Part shown: positions 43,628 to 53,177 of the stretch, in pieces
Layout of the letters: each line of letters starts with the position of its first letter
Position numbering within the stretch: the stretch's first letter is position 1
Source of the DNA: Hungatella hathewayi WAL-18680
GTDB lineage: Bacteria; Bacillota; Clostridia; Lachnospirales; Lachnospiraceae
Direction of reading: 5' to 3'
Assembly: GCF_000235505.1 (NCBI RefSeq)
Contig: NZ_JH379027.1
Coordinates: 1,441,122 to 1,505,121, forward strand
Length of the DNA stretch: 64,000 nt
Notes under the pieces: generated by a model
What the model was told of the DNA's origin: nothing
The model's database searches: none
The model's input: only the letters and a program-made list of their open reading frames with translations
Program-made: the position numbers and the translations under genes

Positions 43628-44410
43628 GTGGAGACGGTCGAAAAAAAGGGGCAGTCCCGCAGACAGAAGCGGAAAAGCCGAGGGATAAAAGGAAAAAAGA
43701 GTTCCCATTTTCGCACAGTCCGCGTCGGAGGCTTTGAGGAAGGGCAGGTGCTGTGTTATCTCTGGGATATTGTGAAGGTCTTAGAGATGGGATGGGGAGA
43801 GGCAGGGCTGGAATCTGGGGAAAAAACAGGAGCAGAAGCCGTACAGAGGCTGGAAAAGCAGCTGCGCCGGCGTGTCCGTGTGGAGATAAGGCGCTATTTT
43901 ACGAGGCATAAACGCAGGAATATGAGACTGTTGGCAGGTATCCTTTGTGCCGTTTTATGTGTCGTCTGGCTGTTTGGGTATCAGATTGGAGTCGACCGGG
44001 TATCTGGGAATTCCATGTATCCCTATCTCAATGACGGGGACTGGATTGTGTACAGCCGGAGAGGCCGGGGAATCCGCCGGGACGATGTGATCGTGTTTGA
44101 GAAAAACGGGGAAATCATGGTGAAGCGGGTGGCGGGACTGCCTGGAGACCGTGTGGAGATGAACCGGACAGGAAGCCGTGTGGTGCTCAATGGAGTGGAA
44201 GAACGGGAAGAATATGTTACCCTGACAAAACCGGGGGATGAGAAAGATAGAGAACCGCTTGGGGCGCCGCAGACGGTCATGAATGGGCAGTACCTGGTGC
44301 TGGGAGATAACCGTGCAGAATCCGTGGACAGCCGCGACAGCAACGTGGGAACCGTGCCGTCAGAGGACGTGCTGGGGAAGGTTGTGTGGATTGCCAGGAA
44401 AGGAAGATAA
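43628..44410 (+). CDS. lepB: Signal peptidase I, dedicated to the surface-protein operon
   Basis: A 260-aa membrane serine protease that cuts signal peptides on the outer face. A basic, probably cytosolic N-terminus (~95 residues, longer than usual) precedes one TM helix (LLAGILCAVLCVVWLFGYQIGV). The catalytic site is Ser129 in VSGNSMYPYL and Lys166 in GEIMVKRVAGLPGDRVEM; box E is GDNRAESVDSRDSN. The start is GTG with AAGGAAGG upstream. First gene of the operon after the invertible segment, so it probably processes the exported proteins that follow. Confidence 0.92.
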   Translation: METVEKKGQSRRQKRKSRGIKGKKSSHFRTVRVGGFEEGQVLCYLWDIVKVLEMGWGEAGLESGEKTGAEAVQRLEKQLRRRVRVEIRRYFTRHKRRNMRLLAGILCAVLCVVWLFGYQIGVDRVSGNSMYPYLNDGDWIVYSRRGRGIRRDDVIVFEKNGEIMVKRVAGLPGDRVEMNRTGSRVVLNGVEEREEYVTLTKPGDEKDREPLGAPQTVMNGQYLVLGDNRAESVDSRDSNVGTVPSEDVLGKVVWIARKGR

Positions 44411-44431
44411 AAGATTGGGGGAGTACAACGC

Positions 44432-47400
44432 ATGAGCCATTTTATATTACATAAGAAACTGAAGGGAAAAAAGCTGTCCTGCCTGCTGGCTGGAATTGGC
44501 TGTGTGCTGGTGGCGGCGGTTGTCTGCTATGTGGCGAACAGCATGGGTACGGTCCGTGCCAAGAGCCGTGAGACAGTACTGATCTATACGGAAGAGGAAC
44601 TGGAGCAGTATTTACTGGATCAGGAGAATGAAGAATATAACTTAAATGGAAGATACCGGCTTGAGGAGGATTTGGAACTGGACTGGCTGTATCAGTCCAT
44701 TGGGAACAATATAGAACCGTTTACGGGAGCATTTGACGGGAATGGACATGTGATAAGCGGGCTGGGCAGACCGTTATTTGGCGTGGTGGAGGGAGCAGAG
44801 ATTGAAAATCTGTTCCTGAGCGAAGCGCTCATTGAGCATCCGTTTACCTATTACGATGGGGAAGGCTATGTGGATGGATACGGTGTGCTGGCGGCCCTGG
44901 CAGTGGATTCGTCCATCAAAAACTGCGGAATAAGCGGGGAAATTTATACGGCCAGCCCATCGGAAGCAGAGTATCAGCTGGCCAAGGGCAGTCTTTCTGA
45001 TACGGATGAACAGAAAAAAGGGCCGGGAATGGAGGAAGAAATAGAGGCTGAAGGGAGCCTGGAGGATATTGAGACCGGTGGCGCAGGGGGAGGGCCGGGG
45101 ACCGGTATGGATACTGGAATCGGTGACACTTCAAGGGAAGAGGAGGAGAACGGACCGGATTCCACAGAGCCGGATTCCACAGAGCCGGATTCGACAGTGC
45201 CAGATTCGACAGTACCAGAATCCACAGTATCGGATTCCACAGTGCCAGATTCCACAGTGCCAGAAAGCAGCCATGCTGGAGAGTTGGAAACTGAAACATC
45301 CGGCAGCATTTCCCCGGAGGAAACAGGAAGTCTGCCACAGGATTCAAATCCCAGTGAACCGTCAGAAAATCAGGAGGCAGCGGACACTGCACCGGAAACC
45401 AGCCAGGAGACAAAAGCCCCTTCGGGTGAAGACATAACCGGAAATGCGGAAAGCACAGTGGCAGGGAACAATCCTGCGGCCGGGAGTGCAAAAGAACAGC
45501 GTAGTGAATCTGAAACCATCGGTTACAGACCTATGGACCGGCAAAAGCTGATGATGAAGACAGCGGATGTGGTGGATTCGAATATGGAAGCCTTCCTTAC
45601 CGCCAGTCCTTCCGATGCGACTCCCTCCGATGCGGAGGAGACACCGGGCAGTCCGGACGGAACAAAACCGGAAGAAGTGCCGGAGGAGGAACTGGAATAT
45701 ATTGGGAATCCAAACGGTGATCTCTATATCCTGGTCACAGCAGAACGGGTGGCCGTGGGCGGCCTTGTGGCTCAGACGGCGGGAACGTCACTGCTGGCTG
45801 ACAGCTTTGCGCTTGTGACCATAGGTTCCAGTCTTGGAGAAATCCCCACTTATGCAGGTGGATTCACAGGTATCATCGGACAGGAGACTGTGGCAGAGAA
45901 CAGCTACGCAGCCGGTCTCGTAGAGAATGACGGTGTGTCAGGCGGATTTACCGCTGTCAATGACGGAACCGTTCAAAACAGTTACAGTACTGTGACAATC
46001 GGAAACTTCGGAACAGTGCGGGGAGCATTTACCGCGGCAGGAACAGGTAACCTGTCCGGGTGTGTATATGACAGGCAGATGGCCTGTGTGGAGGCGGAGG
46101 AATGGGAGGCAGAGGAACAGGAGACAGAGGAATGGGAGGCAGCCAGTCCGTCTGACGCCGGCCCATCCCAGGATGGTCAGGACGAAGAACTGCCGTCCGG
46201 GTTTGAACTGATGGGGCTGGACACGATCCGTATGACAGGGGCTGACGCCCAGATACCGGGAACCTGGTACCGGACGGAACATGCTTATCCACAGACGGTA
46301 TATTTTTCAGAAATTGAAAATGAAACCGCACGGTCTTATTCCAGGGCCTCGGTGATTGCGCTGGTCCTGCCGGAGGGGAACACTCTGGCACAGTGGATAA
46401 ACAGCGGTAATATTGTACTTCCGCCGGAGATTGACGGGGAAGCAATCCAGTGGGATACGGAAGGAAATGCAGAGATTGATGACTTAAACCAGGTCGTGAT
46501 TGGGCCGGGCGCCACGGTCTCCATGTATGACGTTCCTCAGGTGCAAGCTAATCTCCAGTCTGGGGAGGTCGGTTTTGACAGCGGGGAAGCATCCGAAAGC
46601 ACAGAGACGAAAGCCTTTATCCCCCAGGAAGAACCGCTGCCTGGGAACCAGGAAAATAATGGCTCCGGGACAACGGAAAACAGTGAAGTCAAATTGAAGG
46701 CAACCATAGGTGGAATATCCAGGAACTACGCCATCACTGCCCGGACAGAGGCTGTGGCGACATTAAGCACCTATTCAAGCTGGGCTGTGGTTGGAGAGGA
46801 GTTAAGTCAAAATGGGACCACGCTAAGCGGAGGAGGGACAACAGCCGATCCCTACCAGATTGGAAGCGCCCCGGAACTGGCCCTGTTTGCCTATCTGGTA
46901 AACCAGGGAAACAAAGAAATATGCGCCATGGTAACCGACAATTTAGATATGTTCGGAGGAATTTATAACACAAATACCACTGTGTCACCGGGAAATGCCC
47001 TGCAATGGATTCCTATGGCAGATTATCAGGGGACCTTTGACGGAGGCGGCCATTCGCTGACGAATTTGAAACTGGAGAGCGCCGGGGAAGTGGGGCTGAT
47101 CGGCAGCCTGGGAAATCAGGGTATTGTCAAAAATATTGGAGTGGATACTGCAAGCATTTCGGCAACCGCCAACAATGCAGGTGCTATCGTGGGACATGTG
47201 ACCGGCGCCAATTGTCAGATTATTGGCTGCTGGAACCGGGCCGATATAAGAGGGAGGGGGAATCTCGGCGGAGTTGTAGGTGGATGTGAGGGCGGCGGTC
47301 TGCTGCTGGAAGGCTGTTTCAATACCGGACGAATTGACAGCACTGGAAAAGCCGAAGTGGGAGGCGTCTGTGGAGGTTTCAGAACGGAAGGCAACAATAT

Positions 47401-50400
47401 TGTTCGCAATTGTTATAACCGTGGAGCGATAGTAGGGGGAGAATATACCGGCGGTGTCCTGGCCAGCTGCTATGCAGGTGTCATAGTTCAGAACTGTTTT
47501 AATGCTTCCACTGTGAGAGGCAATTTTGGTACCGGCGGAGTTGGTGCGAAGTATGGAACGTACAGTAATTGCTATTATGACAAACAGCTGTTTACTGGCG
47601 CTGGAATTGGGTACAGCGGATCAGGCAGTGTATTGGGTATGACAACGGCACAGTCCAAAAGCTGGTATCTGGCATATAAACTGAACGAAGAAACCTTGGA
47701 TGGCGGATGGAAGTATAATCCAGGAGATTATCCGTCATTTGGTGTACTTGAGCCGTGTGACTGGGAGAAAGCGGGAGAGGCGCTGGAGGTAGGACTGCTC
47801 CCAACCGATAAGACAAAACCAACGGTCGGCGATGGTGCTGTGGCAACCCCTTATGAAATTGAAAATGCAGAACAGCTGGCCTGGTTTATGTACCAGGTGA
47901 ATAAAGGCAGTCCGGCGCTCTGCGCAAAACTGATGAATGACATCGATTTAAGAGGAAGTGCCTATGATGGAATCGTCGGAGCGCCGTTTCGCTGGATTCC
48001 TATGGGGACAAGCACGTCTCCTTATACCGGCACCTTTGATGGCAATGGCAGGTTGATCAGCTACATGAAGGTCGAGCAGGAAGGCTCCGCAGGGCTGTTT
48101 GGATATATGGGAGGCGGGGCTGTGATAAAGAAGGCCGGTTTAGCGCCTACCAGCAGTGTGAAAAACACGTCAGCGGATGATACCGTCGAGAAGGGAACCG
48201 CCGGATTTGCGGGTGCGGTTGTCAGTGTCGGTGGAAATGCCGGCATTACCATACAAAACTGTTATAACCGCGCGAAGGTGGAAGGCAGAACCGGAAGCAG
48301 AACCGGTGCATTTGTCGGTGCCTGCGAGGCGGATGCCGTCAATGTGCAGCTGATTTCCAACAGTTATACAACCGGTCTGATTACAGGAATAAGCGGTTCC
48401 CCGGGAGCCATTGCAGGGAATTTTGCGGCTTACAATGCGGGCACAGGAGCCGGCATTTCGCATTGCTTTTGGGATAGTGAGACCAGTGTGGCTTCCGGAA
48501 CCCTGGAGGTGGTTTCCGGTGGGGGAGCCGGGAGCAGCGATACCGGTCCACTCACCAGCGCGGCCATGAATACGGCCGTGGCCGAAACTTCGGGTGGGCT
48601 TTTGGAACGGCTGAATGCCGGCATGTCAAATCTCTGGCAGCGTAGGGATTCGGCAGACGGAGAACTTATGAATGACGGATATCCTATTATCGGGAGCGGT
48701 TATGACAGCTGGGCAGATATTGGATGTCTTGACAGTTTCAAACCGTCGTTGAAAACACCGTCCAATACGGCAACTGCCGGCCAGCAGGCGAATCCCTACC
48801 AGATCAAAACGGCGGCGGAACTGGCCTGGTTTGCCTATCAGGTGAATAACGTAGCCGGCCAGTCCGGCATCTGCGGGGAACTGAAAGCAGACATCAGCCT
48901 GTTTGGAGAGCAGTATACCGGTTCCACCTATGTGCCGGGAGATACCGCCGGCTTATCCAGGGCATTGAACTGGATACCCATTGGCTATTCGATGGGAACG
49001 ACGCCCTATACAGGAATCTTTCAGGGAAATGGGCATACGGTTTCTGATATGAGAGCCCAGGGGCTTCCAGACATGGTAAGTGTCGGTCTGTTTGGAAGTA
49101 TCGGCACCGGAGCGGGAATCTACGATCTGGCTCTGTCCAACGCCCAGCTTCTTGTAACAGGAAGCAGTGGCGGCGCGGCGGGAGGAATCACCGGAATGAT
49201 AGAGGGGAACGGGGCGGTGATTAAGAACTGCCGGAATACGGGAAGCCTTACTTTTGCCAGAACAAACGGTGGTACGGTGCTGGTGGGAGGCGGAGGAATC
49301 ACGGGGGGAATTGATGCCAGTGCAGCTGGTGTAGTAATTAAGTCATGCTGGAATGCCGGAAATATTAGGAATGAAAATACCCGGTATTCAGGAGGGATTG
49401 TGGGACTGTGCAGTACAGGTGGACTGCAGCTGGAGGGCTGTTATACCACAGCCGGAAGCCGTGTAGGAGACCAGGCGGATGTGAACGGCCAGTATGCCGG
49501 AGGAATCATAGGCGGGTTTGCAACAACTGCATCCGGGTCAGAATTAAAAGTTAAAAACTGTTATAACTGGGGAACCGTGGATGGCAGGAACACAGCAGGC
49601 GGAATTATAGGAAATGTAGGAAGCAGCCTGAATGGCCAGACGATAATGAATTGTTACAATACGGGAACCGTGACGGTACCTGGTGGAGACAATAAAGGGG
49701 CAATCATAGGAAGCGGGACGAATGCAGATGCAGCAAGCAACTGCTACTATGATAAAACCCTGTGGGACAGCAGTGGAGGAGGCGGAGGAGCCGGAATCCA
49801 TGGAATTGGACTGGGCACGGAGGTGATGAAGTCCTGGGCGGCGGCATATGCGCTGAACGGGCAGAGCCGGAGCCAGGGAACGGGAGCGGATGATATCTCC
49901 TGGACCTATGACCCGGTGGGAACCAGTTATCCAACACTGGCGGCAGAGGGCCTGCCACCGGCAGAAAGCTGGGACCAGATTGGAATGGGGCTGGAAAACG
50001 GCCTGATCACCCATGATTCCACCGGCTTCGTCTGGACAAAGCCTGGAGGCACGGCCGGAACCGGGGATGGAAGCGAAGGAAACCCTTACCTGCTGGCAAG
50101 TGCGGAGGATCTTGCCTGGTTTGCCTATATGGTGAACCATGATTATGCGGGATACAGCGGGAAATGTATCAGACTGGAAACGGACATAAATCTGTTTGGC
50201 AAACCATACACCGGTTACACAGGAAGCACAGACTTAGCCAATATCACCAGCGCCTTGCAGTGGAAGCCAATCGGAGGAAACGGGAAGCCTTATAAGGGGA
50301 CTTTTGACGGCGGAAGACATGAGATTGACGGCATGTACATCAGGGGAGACGCTTATCTGGGTCTGTTTGGAGCCATTCAGTATCCGGCAAAAATCCGGCA

Positions 50401-51913
50401 GCTAGGGATTGGAGCCAGCAGCAAAACCATATCAACTGGGAATAACAGCGCTCTGTTGGCGGGATGCATCATTACGGTAAGCGGAGGTGGGTGTGAGATT
50501 ACTGACTGTTATAACTTAGGAACCTTGCAGACTGGTGGATGGTATGTGGGAGCTTTTGTGGGGGATGATGTGGGGAGTAATTTTTCCGGAACGATATCAA
50601 ACTGCTATAATGCGGGGGCCACAGCCAGATTTGCCAGGATTGATTACGGGAAGATCGAGAACTGCTATGCGGATACGGAGAAAAACAGTAGTAACGCAGC
50701 TCACGATAAGGCTTCCGGAAACGGCGTAACTAGTATGACCACGGCACAGATGAAGACCAACGAACCAGTCACCGGGCTGAACACCCTAGGTAGCGGAGGA
50801 ACCTTAAGAACTGGGACAGACCGGGTGTGGTACACCAGTCTGGACTCAGAGACAACGAAAGGGTATCCAACCTTAAAGGCACCGACGGTGATGACTGTGG
50901 AATTTGCCCAGGATACCCCGGTAGATGGAAGCAGCGTAACGTTAAAAGACAGCGGGGGAAATCCCGTGACCATCACAGGCATGAAGCTCCGGTCCTTTGG
51001 CTTGGTGGACGATACATTTACTCCTGGAAGCACAGCGGCCGCAGGCGCGGAATTTACCATGGTGCCATATGCAGGAACCGCTGGTGCCACAGGAGTCGAT
51101 GCGGGTGTGACTGGGGCAGACAGCAATTATCATAAATACGGCTATACCAATGCAAACCAGAACTTAGGCTTTCTTGCAGGAACCGTGGACTTGAATGGTA
51201 AGACAGAGTCCTTAAATGCCACATCACTGAGTGTCCCGGTGGATGTGGGCCTGGGGAACGTCAGCAGTGTGAGCCTTGGCCGGGCGGCCGCTTATACGAA
51301 ACCGGAGGACCGTTATGTCCTGCTGGAAGCGGCGGGAGGACCGTCGGGAACCAGCCGCTATGAGATTCAGATGACAGTCAAGGGGGCCATAGGAAAGACC
51401 TTGAGTGTGACGCTGCCAATCAAAGTAACCATGGCTAATCTAACGCCGGACGGGACAGACCATACGGTCAGCGGCGGAACTGCTGATTACAGTTTGGATT
51501 TAAAAATTACGAATCACAATGCCTGTCCCATTGACGGGAAGATACTTGGAGCCGAAATCAATGAGACTGCGGGATATGCCAAACTGCAGCCGGTGTTGCC
51601 AAGTTACACGCTGTCTCATACGGGGAATTTGACGGATGCGGGAGGAGGCGTGAGAGTGGGGCTTGCCGATGTGGGAGGAGCGTCCCCGGCGGTAATCGGA
51701 GCCGTGAAGTATTATGACAAGGATGCGGCGCCGGGAACGGCATGGATGAAGTACCGGTTAAAGCACGGAGGATATCTGCCCTACCGCTATGTGATGGAAT
51801 ACAGCGGCCTGCATTTTGGCCCGGAGACGCAGTTTGGATATAAGATCAGCTATTGGTTTGGGGTATCAGCAGATGACTATGACAGTACGGCAAATGCCGT
51901 AGTGACGTCATAG
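44432..51913 (+). CDS. Giant GLUG-repeat surface protein (2493 aa)
   Basis: N-terminal hydrophobic segment (LSCLLAGIGCVLVAAVVCYVANSM, signal or anchor), a partial GLUG-type unit (FDGNGHVISGLGRPLFG), then an acidic Ser/Thr/Pro-rich linker (~180-430). Four large modules follow, starting near residues 800, 1136, 1452 and 1881. Each opens with PYQI..A.ELAWFAYQVN, then a W-x-P-[MI]-G and Y-x-G-x-F-D-G-x-G-H core and repeated GLUG strands with N-C-Y-N-x-G. The C-terminal ~340 residues look like Ig or bacterial beta-sandwich domains. No LPXTG or other sorting signal is seen at the end. GLUG repeats occur in adhesins and M26-type proteases; no peptidase motif was seen. Probable adhesin or scaffold. 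Confidence 0.85.
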   Translation: MSHFILHKKLKGKKLSCLLAGIGCVLVAAVVCYVANSMGTVRAKSRETVLIYTEEELEQYLLDQENEEYNLNGRYRLEEDLELDWLYQSIGNNIEPFTGAFDGNGHVISGLGRPLFGVVEGAEIENLFLSEALIEHPFTYYDGEGYVDGYGVLAALAVDSSIKNCGISGEIYTASPSEAEYQLAKGSLSDTDEQKKGPGMEEEIEAEGSLEDIETGGAGGGPGTGMDTGIGDTSREEEENGPDSTEPDSTEPDSTVPDSTVPESTVSDSTVPDSTVPESSHAGELETETSGSISPEETGSLPQDSNPSEPSENQEAADTAPETSQETKAPSGEDITGNAESTVAGNNPAAGSAKEQRSESETIGYRPMDRQKLMMKTADVVDSNMEAFLTASPSDATPSDAEETPGSPDGTKPEEVPEEELEYIGNPNGDLYILVTAERVAVGGLVAQTAGTSLLADSFALVTIGSSLGEIPTYAGGFTGIIGQETVAENSYAAGLVENDGVSGGFTAVNDGTVQNSYSTVTIGNFGTVRGAFTAAGTGNLSGCVYDRQMACVEAEEWEAEEQETEEWEAASPSDAGPSQDGQDEELPSGFELMGLDTIRMTGADAQIPGTWYRTEHAYPQTVYFSEIENETARSYSRASVIALVLPEGNTLAQWINSGNIVLPPEIDGEAIQWDTEGNAEIDDLNQVVIGPGATVSMYDVPQVQANLQSGEVGFDSGEASESTETKAFIPQEEPLPGNQENNGSGTTENSEVKLKATIGGISRNYAITARTEAVATLSTYSSWAVVGEELSQNGTTLSGGGTTADPYQIGSAPELALFAYLVNQGNKEICAMVTDNLDMFGGIYNTNTTVSPGNALQWIPMADYQGTFDGGGHSLTNLKLESAGEVGLIGSLGNQGIVKNIGVDTASISATANNAGAIVGHVTGANCQIIGCWNRADIRGRGNLGGVVGGCEGGGLLLEGCFNTGRIDSTGKAEVGGVCGGFRTEGNNIVRNCYNRGAIVGGEYTGGVLASCYAGVIVQNCFNASTVRGNFGTGGVGAKYGTYSNCYYDKQLFTGAGIGYSGSGSVLGMTTAQSKSWYLAYKLNEETLDGGWKYNPGDYPSFGVLEPCDWEKAGEALEVGLLPTDKTKPTVGDGAVATPYEIENAEQLAWFMYQVNKGSPALCAKLMNDIDLRGSAYDGIVGAPFRWIPMGTSTSPYTGTFDGNGRLISYMKVEQEGSAGLFGYMGGGAVIKKAGLAPTSSVKNTSADDTVEKGTAGFAGAVVSVGGNAGITIQNCYNRAKVEGRTGSRTGAFVGACEADAVNVQLISNSYTTGLITGISGSPGAIAGNFAAYNAGTGAGISHCFWDSETSVASGTLEVVSGGGAGSSDTGPLTSAAMNTAVAETSGGLLERLNAGMSNLWQRRDSADGELMNDGYPIIGSGYDSWADIGCLDSFKPSLKTPSNTATAGQQANPYQIKTAAELAWFAYQVNNVAGQSGICGELKADISLFGEQYTGSTYVPGDTAGLSRALNWIPIGYSMGTTPYTGIFQGNGHTVSDMRAQGLPDMVSVGLFGSIGTGAGIYDLALSNAQLLVTGSSGGAAGGITGMIEGNGAVIKNCRNTGSLTFARTNGGTVLVGGGGITGGIDASAAGVVIKSCWNAGNIRNENTRYSGGIVGLCSTGGLQLEGCYTTAGSRVGDQADVNGQYAGGIIGGFATTASGSELKVKNCYNWGTVDGRNTAGGIIGNVGSSLNGQTIMNCYNTGTVTVPGGDNKGAIIGSGTNADAASNCYYDKTLWDSSGGGGGAGIHGIGLGTEVMKSWAAAYALNGQSRSQGTGADDISWTYDPVGTSYPTLAAEGLPPAESWDQIGMGLENGLITHDSTGFVWTKPGGTAGTGDGSEGNPYLLASAEDLAWFAYMVNHDYAGYSGKCIRLETDINLFGKPYTGYTGSTDLANITSALQWKPIGGNGKPYKGTFDGGRHEIDGMYIRGDAYLGLFGAIQYPAKIRQLGIGASSKTISTGNNSALLAGCIITVSGGGCEITDCYNLGTLQTGGWYVGAFVGDDVGSNFSGTISNCYNAGATARFARIDYGKIENCYADTEKNSSNAAHDKASGNGVTSMTTAQMKTNEPVTGLNTLGSGGTLRTGTDRVWYTSLDSETTKGYPTLKAPTVMTVEFAQDTPVDGSSVTLKDSGGNPVTITGMKLRSFGLVDDTFTPGSTAAAGAEFTMVPYAGTAGATGVDAGVTGADSNYHKYGYTNANQNLGFLAGTVDLNGKTESLNATSLSVPVDVGLGNVSSVSLGRAAAYTKPEDRYVLLEAAGGPSGTSRYEIQMTVKGAIGKTLSVTLPIKVTMANLTPDGTDHTVSGGTADYSLDLKITNHNACPIDGKILGAEINETAGYAKLQPVLPSYTLSHTGNLTDAGGGVRVGLADVGGASPAVIGAVKYYDKDAAPGTAWMKYRLKHGGYLPYRYVMEYSGLHFGPETQFGYKISYWFGVSADDYDSTANAVVTS
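45158..45262 (+). repeat. Seven tandem 15-bp repeats inside the giant surface protein
   Basis: Seven units of GATTCCACAGTGCCA-type sequence encode D-S-T-[VE]-P repeats (residues 243-277). The unit length is a multiple of three, so copy-number changes would alter linker length without breaking the frame. Confidence 0.88.
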
Positions 51914-51934
51914 CGCGGCGGACGGGGAAAGAAG

Positions 51935-52564
51935 ATGGAAAAGAGCAGGAAGAAGCATGGAGCCTGGAAAGGCAGGGAAGAGCCAAAGCAGCAGGAACCG
52001 GTGCAGCAGGAACACCGCCAGAAAGGAAGAAACCGAAGAGAGAGGAAAAGCCGAAGAAAGAGGAGTAACCAGGTTCTGGCTGCGTCAGTCATAGCAGCGG
52101 CAGTCCTTTTAGGAATGGCGGCCTGGATATCGGCCTACGGTTTCCCAGCCCCAATCCAGGCCCAGATTGACATCCAGCCGGATGCAGACGCCAAAAGCGG
52201 AACCCTGTATGCCGGAGAGCGGCATGCGGTTGACATCGGTGATTTCTGGATGATAGTCAACCAGCTGCCCACCGTGGAGGAAGGAAACCGGGAATGCAGA
52301 ATCGAATACGAGAACCCGGCGGAAAACCATTACAGCGCCAGAATCAGCCTGTATTTGAAAGAAGACGGGAAACTTCTGGGCAATACAAAACGGGTGGACC
52401 CTGGAAATTACGTGGAGACGATCCGGCTGAAACAAGAGCTAAAGCCGGGAGAATACCCGGTGACAGTGAGAGTGGAGCTGTTTGAAGAGAAAACACCGGT
52501 ATCCGAACTGTCCTTGGAGATTACGCTGCGGGTGGTCAGTCAAAACCAGTCAGCCATGAAATGA
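51935..52564 (+). CDS. Single-pass exported beta-sandwich protein (209 aa)
   Basis: A very basic N-terminus rich in Arg, Lys, Glu and Gln (~45 residues) is followed by one TM helix (VLAASVIAAAVLLGMAAWISAYG) and an outside domain of predicted strands: CRIEYENPAENHYSARISLYL, NYVETIRLKQELKPGEYPVTVRVELF. This pattern (peptide-bond-rich strands, conserved PGEYPV) resembles the two proteins encoded next. It starts 21 bases after the giant gene. Family not recognised; probable structural component of the surface system. Confidence 0.75.
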   Translation: MEKSRKKHGAWKGREEPKQQEPVQQEHRQKGRNRRERKSRRKRSNQVLAASVIAAAVLLGMAAWISAYGFPAPIQAQIDIQPDADAKSGTLYAGERHAVDIGDFWMIVNQLPTVEEGNRECRIEYENPAENHYSARISLYLKEDGKLLGNTKRVDPGNYVETIRLKQELKPGEYPVTVRVELFEEKTPVSELSLEITLRVVSQNQSAMK

Positions 52565-52637
52565 GCAATGACCGGGTCACTGGTGTACCGGTCAAACGGA
52601 CAGGCTCTACAATGACATAAGAGAGAGGAAAGACAGA

Positions 52638-53165
52638 ATGAAAGCAAGAAGAAACCGTACCAGTCTGGTGGTAATACTTCTGTCCATCATCTTCTGCGCA
52701 GCAGTGCTGGCGGGAGCAGGATACGCTGTTCATACCTATACGAAACAGGAGCCGGAGACCGCCGTGAGTCTCATCCCGGACGGAAATGTAAAGATGGGTA
52801 CGCTAAGCAATCCGGAGGGACGTCAGAGGGAACTGGACGCCATGGTGGAAGAAGGAATGCTGGCATTTTCCGTGAATGCGACGCCCTTCATGGCAAACGG
52901 AACAGGAAAAGCCAACTTATACATTGAGAACCCGCCGGCGAACCGGAACCGTTTCACCGTGATGATTACGCGGGATGATACGGGAGAGGAGATCTACCGT
53001 TCAGGGTATTTGGATCCGGAACAGTACATAGATGAGGCAGCCCTGGATGTGAAGCTGTCAAAGGGAGAGTATGCGTGTACCGTAAACTTTGACGCGTACC
53101 GTATCGAAGATAACACTTATATCGGAAGGGCCGCGGCGCAGATCGTGCTGTATGTGCTGGAGTAG
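52638..53165 (+). CDS. Exported beta-sandwich protein, tandem paralogue 1 (175 aa)
   Basis: An N-terminal TM or signal helix (LVVILLSIIFCAAVLAGAGYAVH) is followed by a domain with GRQRELDAMVEEGMLAFSVNATP, IENPPANRNRFTVMI, YRSGYLDPEQYIDEAALDVKL and KGEYACTVNFDAYR...YIGRAAAQI. It is clearly homologous to the next gene (RQRELDSMVEEGMIAMSINATP). No known family was recognised. A GAGGAAAGA site precedes ATG. The duplication suggests subunits that pack together. Confidence 0.78.
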   Translation: MKARRNRTSLVVILLSIIFCAAVLAGAGYAVHTYTKQEPETAVSLIPDGNVKMGTLSNPEGRQRELDAMVEEGMLAFSVNATPFMANGTGKANLYIENPPANRNRFTVMITRDDTGEEIYRSGYLDPEQYIDEAALDVKLSKGEYACTVNFDAYRIEDNTYIGRAAAQIVLYVLE

Positions 53166-53177
53166 GAGGCAGGTGAG

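Noticed and set aside
45069..45437. Second reading frame in the giant gene linker
   Set aside because: Produced by the 15-bp repeats and the biased linker; no ribosome site or independent start.
51905..51913. LPXTG-type sorting signal at the end of the giant protein
   Set aside because: The end reads STANAVVTS with no LPXTG, hydrophobic stretch or basic tail.
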